Source: Bacteroides sp. ET71
Lineage (GTDB): Bacteria > Bacteroidota > Bacteroidia > Bacteroidales > Bacteroidaceae
Length of the DNA: 52,053 nucleotides
Direction: 5' to 3'
Assembly: GCF_023336905.1 (NCBI RefSeq)
Contig: NZ_JAMBLS010000023.1
Location: 1 to 52,053, forward strand
Of the stretch, positions 1 through 8,937 are shown in pieces (position 1 is the first letter of the stretch; every line of letters starts with the position of its first letter). The notes under the pieces were generated by a model that worked only from the letters and a program-made list of their open reading frames with translations, had not been told where the DNA came from and did not search any database. The position numbers and the translations under genes are program-made.

Positions 1-146
1 TATTCAAAAGTTTCAAGCAGTTTTATAGCTTTCTTTTCGCCCTTTATTTGCTTACCCTTGACATCAAAACTACGCACTCCACGTGGCTCGAGTTGATGGA
101 ATTGATGTCTTTGGCTAATTTTAGAGCCCGACGTATGCGGAAACAT
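1..146 (-). CDS. Partial ORF running off the left edge
   Basis: A reading frame opens with ATG at 146 and stays open to the window edge (48 codons). It is basic and Q/H-rich at the start. I do not recognise the family. A 16-nt stretch over its start (133-148) recurs with two differences at 183-198, so the 5' region is a short direct repeat. It could be the start of a transposase or mobilisation gene, but it could also be chance. No other gene is visible between it and 269. Confidence 0.2.
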   Translation of the reverse strand, partial: MFPHTSGSKISQRHQFHQLEPRGVRSFDVKGKQIKGEKKAIKLLETFE

Positions 147-268
147 ATCTATCAATTTTTTACTGTTTTTTGAGAAAACGAGGTATGAGGGAACATATCG
201 AAGTAATAATCACCAATAATACGCATTAAAAACTAATCACTGTTATATTTAAACTATTCGAAAAGGAT

Positions 269-892
269 TTAAATATTAAGGGAAGACTCTATAGATCTTT
301 TCAAATAATTAACGAGTTCAATTATCTCAGTCTCCATTCCTTCCCACTTGTCATCATAATCTCCCAAATAAGCCTTTTTTGCTTTTTCAAGTAAAGTAGC
401 ATGCTCTTTGGCTAATTTAGGTATCGCCCATTCAGCAGCCTGATCTTTTGAGCAAATTCTACCGGAAGAGGATGTCAGCCACATTCTGGCTAAAGTTAAA
501 ATCACATTGTGTTCGTCACCTTCAATGCTAGCTATCAACCCGGGTAAGGATTCTTTAATCGCCCTTCGAATATCTGTCATTGGTACAGGCTCAATCACTT
601 CTGTTGCCTCTGGTCCGAAAAGGTTAATACTATTTTCTCTTAATTGAGATAAAAGAATTGCTAAATCGGGATCATAAGTTGGCTCAGGAATTGCTCCCTT
701 ATCAAACTGCTCCCTTAGCCACTCACCATACATAAATTCATGTTTAGGAGGAAATTTCCAAGGGACAACATCCTTTTGATTTATGACCGTAACTTCAAGT
801 GGTCTAATAGCATTTATGTTTCTATATAAGGCAAAGAGGATAATTTTTCTGTCACTGATTGAATAATATTGTCTATCATACGAACACGCCCT
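269..892 (-). pseudogene. 5'-truncated aminoglycoside nucleotidyltransferase (ANT/AadA-like)
   Basis: The frame is open from a stop at 895-893 to the stop at 269. It encodes the C-terminal two thirds of an AadA/ANT(9)-type enzyme: VTVINQKDVVPWKFPPK, then GEWLREQFDKG, DPDLAILL and NVILTLARMW, which are landmarks of the family C-terminal domain. The first ATG inside is at 733, but homology clearly runs upstream of it to about 890. About 60-70 N-terminal residues, including the GSxxD-type nucleotidyl-transfer motif, are missing. The gene is cut just downstream of the mef stop. It is therefore probably inactive, and the junction with mef looks like a recombination scar. Full-length relatives adenylylate streptomycin or spectinomycin. 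Confidence 0.8.
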
Positions 893-897
893 TTATT

Positions 898-2115
898 TTA
901 TTTTGCATCTAATTTTCTAATCTCAGTTATCATTGGGCAAACTATTGCAATGCAAATAATTAAAATACCTGATAGTAAAAACCAATGATTTACATCGATT
1001 CTATCAGCAAAGAATCCAGAAAGAATTAACCCAATTGGCATAACAAGAGACATGATACTTCCAGTTAAAGAAAATACACGTCCTAAATATTCAGGCTTAA
1101 TTTTCTCCTGAAAAAGAGCTGTTTGCAAACCGCTGTAAAACGGAACCGAAAGCCCCATTATTGCACAGCAGACTACAAATATGAAAAATCCACTTTGAGG
1201 AAGTAATCCTGAAATGGTTAAGCTTATCCCCATCATAAAAATTGATGCCGTTATTAATAAGATTCGCTTTTGGTAATTCCCAAATAACCCTAATAATAGA
1301 CCCCCTATCAACATACCAGAGGCATAAGCAATCTCCGTAATAGAAATATGCATCGGTGTACCATTAAAATATTCCATAGTGATTAAAGGATATAATGCAT
1401 TTATGGGCATATAAACAAACATATATAATGTTCCAACGAGTAATAAAGCAAATAATCCTTTATTTTGCCGTAGTACAGCCATTCCTTCTTTCATTTCTCT
1501 TATGAAATTTGGTTTCAAACTTTGCACTTGATCACCTAGCTTAGGAATACGTACAATTGCTACCGTAATAGATGCAATCACAGCACCCAATACATCGATG
1601 GCAATAATAGCATTTAGTTCCCAAACGGAGTATAAGAGTGCTGCAACCGCCGGACTAACAATATAGCTTATAGACTGCAAAGACTGACTATAGCCTGCAC
1701 ATTTCGTAAGCTGTTCTTCTGGTACTAAAAGTGGAGTAACCGCATTGAGAGCCGGGGTATGAAAAGCTGTTCCAATGCTACGGATGAACAATACTACCAT
1801 AACCATCCAGATAGGTAACTCCATATACAATGCAACAATAGCTAGCACGGCCCCAGCTGCTGCGATAATTAAATCAGCACCAATCATTATCTTCTTCCTA
1901 TCATGACGATCCACTAATACACCAATGGCTGGTCCAAAGACCGCATAGGGTAAAAAACCTACAAGTGAAGCCATAGACAAGACCATCGCAGATCCTGTTT
2001 TTTCTGTAAGGTAAAAAATAATCGCCATTTGCAGGATGGCACTAGTGATTAATGATACTGCCTGCCCTGCCCATATTGTATAAAACTTAAGTTTCCAATT
2101 GTTGTATTTTTCCAT
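898..2115 (-). CDS. mef(En2): Macrolide efflux MFS transporter, Mef(En2)-like
   Basis: This is a 405-residue major facilitator protein of the size of Mef pumps. The N-terminus (MEKYNNWKLKFYTIWAGQ) and the loop GVLVDRHDRKK, the conserved MFS loop between TM2 and TM3, match the MefA/MefE/Mef(En2) family very closely. Mef proteins sit in the inner membrane with 12 helices and export 14- and 15-membered macrolides by proton antiport. A good AGGAG ribosome site lies about 9 nt before the ATG. It follows the Cys-rich peptide gene by 41 nt on the same strand, and a broken aminoglycoside gene follows it. Mef(En2)-type genes are known from Bacteroides mobilisable elements. The gene looks intact. No ABC partner (msrD) is present. 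Confidence 0.9.
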   Translation of the reverse strand: MEKYNNWKLKFYTIWAGQAVSLITSAILQMAIIFYLTEKTGSAMVLSMASLVGFLPYAVFGPAIGVLVDRHDRKKIMIGADLIIAAAGAVLAIVALYMELPIWMVMVVLFIRSIGTAFHTPALNAVTPLLVPEEQLTKCAGYSQSLQSISYIVSPAVAALLYSVWELNAIIAIDVLGAVIASITVAIVRIPKLGDQVQSLKPNFIREMKEGMAVLRQNKGLFALLLVGTLYMFVYMPINALYPLITMEYFNGTPMHISITEIAYASGMLIGGLLLGLFGNYQKRILLITASIFMMGISLTISGLLPQSGFFIFVVCCAIMGLSVPFYSGLQTALFQEKIKPEYLGRVFSLTGSIMSLVMPIGLILSGFFADRIDVNHWFLLSGILIICIAIVCPMITEIRKLDAK

Positions 2116-2156
2116 TTATATTATCTCCTAAATTCTTATTTATATCAGCGTATATT

Positions 2157-2399
2157 TTAACACAACAAGTCGTTGTTTGTACCGGAGCAAGTTCTGCTAC
2201 AAGTACCATGACATGTGTTGAAGCAACTGTTCATACAACGGTTGTTACATCCTGCGCATGACATTGCATTTGCAGTTTCTGACAAGATAGGACTTGACAG
2301 GAGAGCTGCACCAGCCAAAATAGGCAGAGCACCTTTAGCGGCTCTCTTAAAGAACTCACGACGAGACTGAAGTTCTTCATTCTTACCATTTTTCTTCAT
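2157..2399 (-). CDS. Tat-signal Cys-rich CXXX-repeat peptide (candidate RiPP precursor)
   Basis: The 80-residue product starts with a twin-arginine leader (RR at 13-14 in SRREFFKRAAK, then a hydrophobic stretch at 24-40). It ends in a cysteine ladder with C at 48, 51, 55, 59, 63, 67, 71 and 80, i.e. CX2C followed by five CX3C steps. This resembles the CXXX-repeat class of peptides modified by radical SAM maturases. The assignment is by pattern only. No radical SAM enzyme, maturase partner or peptide exporter lies nearby, so the precursor is orphaned. It lies 39 nt after upxY and probably shares its transcript. The adjoining mef-aad segment may have replaced the rest of the locus. Confidence 0.6.
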   Translation of the reverse strand: MKKNGKNEELQSRREFFKRAAKGALPILAGAALLSSPILSETANAMSCAGCNNRCMNSCFNTCHGTCSRTCSGTNNDLLC

Positions 2400-2438
2400 A
2401 AAATAAAAAATTTAAATTAAACAATATGCCTTTCGGCA

Positions 2439-3119
2439 TTATTTGACAATCTCAATAAAATCAGTAGGAATATACGCAGTAGCGACAAGGCACAATCCCG
2501 AGATCTCAACAACAATTCTTTGTTGTCCTGCTATTCTGGCAACTTTTCCAACCACTCCCTTGAAGTCACCAGCTATTACTCGTACTTTATCTCCACTTTT
2601 ATAGTGACACTGTTCCGCTGTAACAATGCGTACATGCTCACTATCAGTACTTGTTGCTTTGATAAAATTTATCATTGCATTGTATGGTATAATAAGCGGA
2701 GGATTTTTACCGTTTGCCTCTGGAGGAAGCGTCTTATCCAAATAATATTTTATAAAAGAGATTGGGGCATCAACTGTCTTTTTCACAAAACTGTCTGATT
2801 GTTCCCTTGTGGCGTATATAAAAAGAAAGTTGGGAAGAAGAGGCTGTTGTATTCGCTTCTTCTTCCCAGCAATCACTTTTAGTACATAGTGCATCGGCAC
2901 GTATGTCTTAATATCATTCTTCTTTGCTTTCTCTACGGCTGCATTTACCCTGTTATAAGTAGCACGAAGAACAAACCAGTTGTAACCTTCCTGCTGGACA
3001 TATTCCGAGGACACCCCTGTTTGTGAGCTTTGGGCTTCGGGGGAGACATTGGAGGCAAATCCAATGTGAGGAGGTGAATCGCAACCTCGTTTGGTATGCG
3101 CATTAAGCAATGCGTTCAT
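2439..3119 (-). CDS. upxY: UpxY/NusG-family transcription antiterminator
   Basis: A 226-residue NusG paralogue. After an N-terminal extension of about 45 residues comes an NGN domain (NWFVLRATYNRV, then VPMHYVLK and LLPNFLFIYAT). The C-terminus carries a KOW-like motif (GDKVRVIAGDFKGVVGKV). UpxY proteins bind RNA polymerase on long 5' leaders, usually of capsule operons, and prevent premature termination. Here the gene sits behind a leader of about 490 nt and precedes a Cys-rich peptide gene, not capsule genes. Its likely role is antitermination of its own small operon. The ATG at 3119 has no strong Shine-Dalgarno, which is usual in Bacteroides. A shorter start is possible. Confidence 0.85.
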   Translation of the reverse strand: MNALLNAHTKRGCDSPPHIGFASNVSPEAQSSQTGVSSEYVQQEGYNWFVLRATYNRVNAAVEKAKKNDIKTYVPMHYVLKVIAGKKKRIQQPLLPNFLFIYATREQSDSFVKKTVDAPISFIKYYLDKTLPPEANGKNPPLIIPYNAMINFIKATSTDSEHVRIVTAEQCHYKSGDKVRVIAGDFKGVVGKVARIAGQQRIVVEISGLCLVATAYIPTDFIEIVK

Positions 3120-3611
3120 ATCGGCTTATATGTCGTTGCTCGTTAATAGCAATATAGACATAAAAAGAGCGTGGAAACGTCTGTTGTCTATTCCACAGTC
3201 TGAGGCTCTAGCAATTGCCTATCATAGTTGAACAGACAACGTCAGAGCCCACGCCGATATGAATAATCATTTCCATTAGGAGACCATAATAAACAATTGT
3301 TGTGCCCGAAAAGGTACAATCCGTGCTTACAGGTCTCCGCAGGAGCGATATTATCACACCCGGGACATCTACCGTTGGCTTTGCTCAAGACTATGATAAC
3401 TGTTAATTTGCTAGATTACAGACTGTCTTAAACAGAGCGTTAGTAAACGCCTTCATTATGTCTGGACTATCTTTCCCACCCAATGCCCGCTTTGTACCGC
3501 TTTGTCATTATGACTCCGCCATACTCAGCACGGCGTAGGCTGCCTTGTATGCCATCACGAAAGAACACGTCTAACCTCAATGGCTATAAACATGGCGATA
3601 ATAGTCCGCTG
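3120..3611 (-). promoter_or_regulatory. Long untranslated leader of the upxY operon
   Basis: About 490 nt between the predicted promoter and the upxY start carry no convincing gene on either strand. Long leaders of this kind are where UpxY proteins act. The segment has scattered short inverted repeats but no motif I can name. The leader assignment rests on position. Confidence 0.45.
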
Positions 3612-3640
3612 CAAAAGTACAAAGAAAATCTCAATACAAC
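3612..3640 (-). promoter_or_regulatory. Bacteroidales-type promoter for upxY
   Basis: On the minus strand a TACTTTTG -7 box (3619-3612) fits TAnnTTTG. A TTG element lies 17 nt upstream (3639-3637). It lies between the terminator of the retropepsin unit and upxY, separating two transcription units. Confidence 0.55.
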
Positions 3641-3750
3641 CTCATTTTGTTATGGAAAAGTATGTATAAACCTTAAATTTAACCATAATTAACTAAATTC
3701 TTGCTCAAATCTCGTATATTTTGTGTAAGGAAATGGCCTCTTATTGGCGT

Positions 3751-3786
3751 AAAAAGCAAAAGACAGATGCGAATGTCACATCTGTC
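3751..3786 (-). terminator. Rho-independent terminator after the retropepsin gene
   Basis: Perfect 8-bp arms GACAGATG/CATCTGTC (3762-3769 and 3779-3786) enclose a 9-nt loop. On the minus strand they are followed by TTTTGCTTTTT (3761-3751). The hairpin lies about 50 nt beyond the retropepsin stop. Confidence 0.75.
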
Positions 3787-3834
3787 ATTATTGTTGTCGC
3801 ACATGTCTTTCTTGAAAGAAAGCCTATGGCTGGT

Positions 3835-4275
3835 TTATTTCAGAATGATTTTCTCCTTTGCTGGATGACATAAGGAGAATGTACTTTTGCCGTCTTTGTT
3901 TGTATAGCAGAAGTCGCATGAATTTATAATATCCATGCCAATCACCACATCATAGTCTGAATTGTCGTTAAGCAGAGCCTGAACATTCAACTCTGCTGTT
4001 CCTGTTGGAAGGATAACATGAACAAGGTAAGTCCAGGATTCGACATCACCTCCTGCACTCGAAATAAGAGCCTTGTTCTTCGGTTGTAACCCTAAAGCAT
4101 TTACAACTTCCTGTGAAATCAATGTATTGGTCGCTCCTGTGTCCCACAATACATTTTCAACTTGGCAATGAACAGGAACAGCCACGTTTGCCGACAAATC
4201 TACGGCTGGACAGATAATGACGTTTGTAAGAATAGCCTCTGGCTGGGATTCGTATTCTTTTGTATATACAGCCAT
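3835..4275 (-). CDS. Retropepsin-like aspartic protease
   Basis: A 146-residue protein with the catalytic DTGAT motif in VLWDTGATNTLIS (about residues 43-55) and the second family element DYDVVIGMDII near residue 110. This is the layout of single-domain retroviral-type aspartic proteases, which act as homodimers sharing the active site. There is no signal peptide, so it is probably cytoplasmic. It starts 2 nt after the stop of the small upstream ORF, suggesting translational coupling. Its substrate is unknown. Its position two genes upstream of an UpxY/Cys-rich peptide unit makes peptide processing conceivable, but a terminator separates the two units. Confidence 0.8.
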   Translation of the reverse strand: MAVYTKEYESQPEAILTNVIICPAVDLSANVAVPVHCQVENVLWDTGATNTLISQEVVNALGLQPKNKALISSAGGDVESWTYLVHVILPTGTAELNVQALLNDNSDYDVVIGMDIINSCDFCYTNKDGKSTFSLCHPAKEKIILK

Positions 4276-4277
4276 TC

Positions 4278-4445
4278 CTACCTCAACTCAATTTTTCCCG
4301 TATATGAAGTTTGTTGAGGAACAGGCTCGTCAGTGATAAGGCGAACCAAACGGACATAACCTGTCCGTGCAGCTCTATTTCCGTTAATGACGGGAGCCTG
4401 AACTGCGGTTGCAAAATCTATTGTCTTGTTCTTTATAACTTTCAT
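4278..4445 (-). CDS. Small protein upstream of the retropepsin
   Basis: A 55-residue basic protein beginning MKVIKNKTIDFATAVQAP. The ATG at 4445 is preferred because a longer frame to 4550 would run through the predicted promoter and leader hairpin. It has no signal peptide or membrane segment. It is coupled to the protease gene (stop at 4278, next start at 4275), so the two proteins probably work together. I do not recognise the family. A partner or substrate of the protease is possible but not shown. Confidence 0.6.
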   Translation of the reverse strand: MKVIKNKTIDFATAVQAPVINGNRAARTGYVRLVRLITDEPVPQQTSYTGKIELR

Positions 4446-4515
4446 ATACCTACAATTTAAAAAATGTCCCGCTGGGTACGCTGTTCTTATGGGAAGCGAG
4501 CGGGATTTGTCAATG

Positions 4516-4547
4516 CAAAGGTAGGCATTCAATTCCAAAAAACCAAA
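4516..4547 (-). promoter_or_regulatory. Bacteroidales-type promoter for the retropepsin unit
   Basis: On the minus strand TACCTTTG (4523-4516) matches the TAnnTTTG -7 consensus, and TTTG (4547-4544) lies 20 nt upstream, the classic -33/-7 spacing. Just downstream the leader contains a hairpin with arms AGCGGG/CCCGCT. Confidence 0.75.
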
Positions 4548-5021
4548 CAATTGGAAGAAAAACTAATCTAACTACCCTAAATTTAACATTTTATCAGGAA
4601 AACTACTAAACAATGAATACGTCTTTCAAACGCTATTCTATTGCCGCCGAATTATTAACCTGCATTGTCTTTCAGCATTATATGCCGACTGAGATACAAC
4701 CGAGGTACAAGACATCCATTTTCGCCCTATGTAGAAGCCACAAACAAGGCTCTCTCACCCCTCCTTTTCTTTTTCGATTGTCTCACTCTTTATGGCTGAT
4801 GAAAGTGGGACTTTTCATCAAAAATGCGCTCTTTGGATAGCAACCAGCCAAAATTGCCCAAAATATTTTCATAAATAATCTTAAAATTGCTTTTTGCCCC
4901 TGTCATAGTTTTTTCTCTTTGCCGAGTGCCTTGAACTATAGATTTTCCCCTGTTCAAAATTTGTACCGTTTTGAATTTGTTGTTTTCAAGAGAGTACTGT
5001 GGCTCAGCGTGTTAGGATATA
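4548..5021. other. Gene-free stretch before the truncated tra block
   Basis: I see no credible gene here. It holds one notable inverted repeat (4953-4975) and ends at the breakpoint inside traG. No promoter for the tra genes is evident, so the truncated tra operon may be weakly transcribed or silent. Confidence 0.4.
4953..4975. repeat. Inverted repeat near the traG breakpoint
   Basis: Arms TTCAAAA and TTTTGAA are separated by 9 nt, about 50 nt left of where traG homology begins. The form resembles a tyrosine recombinase core site, but no integrase is adjacent. Confidence 0.3.
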
Positions 5022-5036
5022 TAAAAAGGCTTCCAC

Positions 5037-6392
5037 ATGAACAGCGTGGTGCGCCAGCTCCACGAGCAGGGCACGGACGTGGTGATGGTCGATACGGGTA
5101 ATTCCTACGAGGGATTGTGCGAATACCTGGGCGGCAAGTACATCAGCTACACGGAGGAAAAGCCCATCACGATGAACCCGTTCAACATCACGCAGGCGGA
5201 GCTGAACATCGAGAAGATAGACTTCCTGAAAAATCTGATCCTGCTGATATGGAAAGGTTCGGACACCAGGATTACGGAACTGGAGTTCCGCATCGTGGAG
5301 CAGATGGTGACGGACTACTACGACGCCTACTTCCACGGTTTTGACGGCTACGACCCCGTGCAGCGTGAGACCCTGCGCAAGACCCTGACAGCCGCCGAGA
5401 AGCGGAAAGGCACCTGGGGCGCGGAAGACCTGCCGGCCCTGGAACAGAAGGTGGATGACAAGATCCGTATGCTGGAAGAACGCCGGAAAGTGTTGAAGGT
5501 GGCCTCGCTGTCGTTCAACACCTTCTATGAATACTCCTGCGAGCGGCTGGAACTCATCTGCCTGGAAAACAACATCACGGAAATAGACTACGACAAGTAC
5601 ACCTACATGATACAGCCGTTCTACAAGGGCGGCAACTACGACAAGATACTGAACGAGAACGTGGACACCACCCTGTTCTCGGAGACCTTCATCGTCTTCG
5701 AAGTGGACGCAATCAAGGAAAACAAGAAGCTGTTCCCCATCGTGACGCTCATCATCATGGACGTGTTCCTGCAGAAGATGCGCATCAAGAAGAACCGCAA
5801 GGTGCTGGTGATAGAGGAAGCGTGGAAGGCCATCGCCAGCCCGCTGATGGCGGAGTACATCAAGTTCATGTACAAGACCGCGAGAAAGTTCTGGGCCTCG
5901 GTGGGCGTGGTGACGCAGGAGATACAGGACATCATCGGCAGCGAGATCGTGAAGGAAGCCATCATCAACAACTCCGATGTGGTGATGCTGCTCGACCAGA
6001 GCAAGTTCAAGGAGCGGTTCGACAGCATCAAGGCCATATTGGGCCTGACCGACGTGGACTGCAAGAAGATATTCACCATCAACCGTCTGGAGAACAAGGA
6101 AGGGCGCAGCTTCTTCCGCGAGGTCTTCATCCGTCGCGGTTCGACCAGCGGCGTGTACGGCGTGGAGGAGCCTCACGAATGCTACATGACCTACACCACC
6201 GAGCGTGCGGAGAAAGAAGCGTTGAAGCTGTACAAGAGAGAACTCCGTTGCAGCCACCAGGAGGCCATCGAAGCGTACTGCCGCGACTGGGACGCCAGCG
6301 GCATAAACAAGTCGCTGCCTTTCGCCCAGAAGGTGAACGCCGCAGGGCATGTGTTGAATCTGAAAAAGAGTGATAAAAACAACCAGCAATGA
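5037..6392 (+). pseudogene. traG: TraG conjugation ATPase (VirB4-like), C-terminal half only
   Basis: The 451 residues match the second half of the Bacteroides TraG/VirB4 traffic ATPase. Homology starts immediately after the Walker A lysine: upstream codons read K-G-F-H before MNSVVRQLHEQG, and an in-frame stop lies at 5022-5024. A Walker B-like LVIEEAW lies near residue 258. Full-length TraG is about 830 residues, so the N-terminal domain and the Walker A loop are lost. The remnant cannot be a working ATPase. It was the energy source for pilus assembly and DNA transfer. The break coincides with the boundary between the upxY/mef region and the GC-rich tra block, so it marks the left edge of a truncated ICE. 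Confidence 0.85.
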
Positions 6393-6393
6393 A

Positions 6394-8937
6394 ATGACCA
6401 TGAGACGACTGTTGTTCCTACTGACACTCCTGTCGCTGTCCGCCGTGCAGCATGTCCGCGCCCAGTATTACAGCGTGAACTACGACGCACGCACCGTGGC
6501 GGCGATGGCAGCCGCCTTCGGCACGGAGATGGTGGCCGAGAGCTATTACCGGGAGCAGGTGGACGACATCCTCAAGCACTACACGGCTGCGGAGGTCGCC
6601 GCCGCCGGCATCTTCTCGTCGAAGTTCCTTGAGCACAAGGCCCTGTCCGAGCTGGGTATATGGAGCAGCAGCACGGAGAACTACTATTACCGCCGCATCT
6701 ACAACATGGTCGCCCGGAAAATCATACCGAAGACCTGGGTGGTGGCGAAGATGATGCTCCGTTCCCCGCAGACGGCGCTCTACTGGGGCAGCTACCTGAT
6801 GAAAGTGTGCGACGACACCAAGAGCCTGTGCATGCAGTTCGAGAGCATCGTGACCAACAGCACGCTGACCTTTTCCGACGTGGCCTTCCTTGAAATCAAG
6901 GAAGAGTTCGCCTCCCTGCTGCGGCTCAGCGAGCTGGGAAACACCGACTGGCAGCGGATGCTGGACGACCTGGCCCGCATACCGGGCAGCTTCACGAAAG
7001 AGAACCTGCAGAGCGACCTCGACAACCTGTACAACATGGGTGTGGGGCTCGCCACGGCGGGTATCGGGAATATCGGCGACGCCCTGCTGCAGACCAGCTC
7101 GTTCCATGACCTGATGAACGGCAAGGTGGAAGAGATATTCAACCTGTACGACCATTACAGCCACCTGTACGAAGCGGCGGAGCGGGATGCCGGGCGGCTC
7201 CTGCTCGACATGGTGGGCGGTCCGGAGAATGTGACCGGGCTGTTCGACTTCAGCAACTACGACCTGACCTCGTGGATCACCGACTACATGGACGAGTCCG
7301 CCGGGAACTACTACACCCAGCGGTGGTACATCGCCCGCCGGGAACAGGGCAGCGTACCGCTGTGCGACTATTATCCGCCCACGGACGACAACAGCATCCT
7401 GAACGGCGGCGAGTGGACCCGTTTCGAGACCGGCGACGCCGGATTCTATCCCAATGCCTCGCAGCGCGAGCAGGCCCTCTCCAACTCGGAGCGGTATGCC
7501 GGATGGTCGCGCAGCCGGGTGCAGGAGCTGAACAACCAAAACGACGGCTACACTTACTCCATCAGCTACAGCCAGAGGGCCTACGTCATCAGCCGTGGCG
7601 GGAAACAGACCAAGAAGGCATACGCCTACGAAATCCATGTGACCCAGAGCTGGAACCGCGAAGAGGTGGTATATGAAGAAGTGTTCGACTCCTACACGAT
7701 GGACCTGAACACCTTCAAGGCGCAGCTCAACGCCCGCCTGTCGGAAATCAACGAGAACGAGGAAGGATATACCTATTATATTGCTTCCGACGCGCGGAAT
7801 TACTATCAGGCAACAGATGCGGCCAAATTGCAGGGATGCGAGAGCGTGACTATCAGCGTAACCTGTTCGGACGGGGCTACGCTCGGACAAGGAAGTACAC
7901 AATATAAATGCCGTACTTGCGGCAGTTCGCTGAATGCCCACTCAAAGGAGTGTGCCATGCAGACTACCGTGACAGACAACGAGCTGGACACCTCGGAGCT
8001 GGACGGGATGGTGCAGGAAGCCGAGAGCCGGGTGTCCGTCCTCCAGTCGCAGATAAAGGCATTGGAAGACGAGAACGAGACCCTGCTGAAGAAGATTTCC
8101 GAATCGAGCGTGGAAGACGCCGCCGTTTACCGGCAGCAATACAACAGCAACCTGACACAGATAAATCAGCTCAAAGGTGAACTCTCTGACTGGCAGAAAA
8201 AGCTGTCTGAATACGAAGATGCGAAGTCCGAGGCTGCTGCGGACAACGCCGTCGCTACGGATGATTATTACCGCATCCCGGCCATCATGCAGGACTGCAA
8301 GACCTCATACAGCCTGACATGGCAGGACGGCGGCTCGTGGAGCGGCTACATCTTCGTGCGCAAGGCCACCATGCCGGACATCAACGGCGTCATCACCTTC
8401 AAGGCGACCCTCTCGATAGCGAGGAAGCCCAAATACTTCCTCGGCATCAAGATACACCGCGCCATCCTGCAGATTTCATGGGAACTGACCACGGAATACA
8501 CCGACACCCATGTGGCCGACGTGCTGACGCTCGACCCGAACCTGTCGGATGCCGAAAAGACCAAACTGGTGAACGACCGCATCGCGGAGATAGCGAGGGA
8601 ATACCCCTCCTGCAAGATTACCACCGAATACGCCGGCACGCCGCCGCTGGAGGATACGCCCACCGGGGACGTGTACCACCTGCTGTGGTCGAGCGACCGG
8701 CTGGAAATCGCCCGCGAGGTGGACACCCGCCTCACGAGAATCTACGCCGATCTCGTGTCGCTGGAGAAGATGATGCACTACAAGTACAGCATCATCGACA
8801 TGCTGAAGGACGTGCTGCCCGAACCGGACACGGACGAAGGGCGCAGGCTCACCCTTGTGGAAGAATGCCACAAGCGGTGGGTGGAGAATGCGCGGAACCT
8901 GCGCGGCGGGAACGGAAGAAAGGAGGACGGGCTATGA
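6394..8937 (+). CDS. Large exported conjugation protein (TraI position)
   Basis: An 847-residue protein with a signal peptide (RRLLFLLTLLSLSAVQHVRAQ). The ATG at 6394 follows the traG stop directly. An upstream GTG at 6370 is possible but would overlap traG. The middle contains CRTCGSSLNAHSKEC (around residue 505), which looks like a small zinc-binding or disulfide knuckle. A coiled coil of about 80 residues follows (about 532-615). The C-terminal 200 residues are mixed alpha/beta with another helical end. It occupies the place of TraI between traG and traJ but is far longer than the CTnDOT protein. It is probably a periplasmic part of the transfer channel. The next gene overlaps it by 4 nt (ATGA). 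Confidence 0.65.
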   Translation: MTMRRLLFLLTLLSLSAVQHVRAQYYSVNYDARTVAAMAAAFGTEMVAESYYREQVDDILKHYTAAEVAAAGIFSSKFLEHKALSELGIWSSSTENYYYRRIYNMVARKIIPKTWVVAKMMLRSPQTALYWGSYLMKVCDDTKSLCMQFESIVTNSTLTFSDVAFLEIKEEFASLLRLSELGNTDWQRMLDDLARIPGSFTKENLQSDLDNLYNMGVGLATAGIGNIGDALLQTSSFHDLMNGKVEEIFNLYDHYSHLYEAAERDAGRLLLDMVGGPENVTGLFDFSNYDLTSWITDYMDESAGNYYTQRWYIARREQGSVPLCDYYPPTDDNSILNGGEWTRFETGDAGFYPNASQREQALSNSERYAGWSRSRVQELNNQNDGYTYSISYSQRAYVISRGGKQTKKAYAYEIHVTQSWNREEVVYEEVFDSYTMDLNTFKAQLNARLSEINENEEGYTYYIASDARNYYQATDAAKLQGCESVTISVTCSDGATLGQGSTQYKCRTCGSSLNAHSKECAMQTTVTDNELDTSELDGMVQEAESRVSVLQSQIKALEDENETLLKKISESSVEDAAVYRQQYNSNLTQINQLKGELSDWQKKLSEYEDAKSEAAADNAVATDDYYRIPAIMQDCKTSYSLTWQDGGSWSGYIFVRKATMPDINGVITFKATLSIARKPKYFLGIKIHRAILQISWELTTEYTDTHVADVLTLDPNLSDAEKTKLVNDRIAEIAREYPSCKITTEYAGTPPLEDTPTGDVYHLLWSSDRLEIAREVDTRLTRIYADLVSLEKMMHYKYSIIDMLKDVLPEPDTDEGRRLTLVEECHKRWVENARNLRGGNGRKEDGL

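Noticed and set aside
3483-3692. 69-codon plus-strand frame within the upxY leader
   Set aside because: No ribosome site, no family features, and it is antisense to the leader and promoter of upxY.
4613-4840. 75-codon plus-strand frame between the retropepsin promoter and traG
   Set aside because: Composition and sequence show no protein-like pattern; no upstream signals.
5004-6401. A 465-codon minus-strand frame and several other long antisense frames across the tra block
   Set aside because: They lie opposite recognisable tra genes, have no family features, and arise from the high GC content and codon bias of the plus strand.
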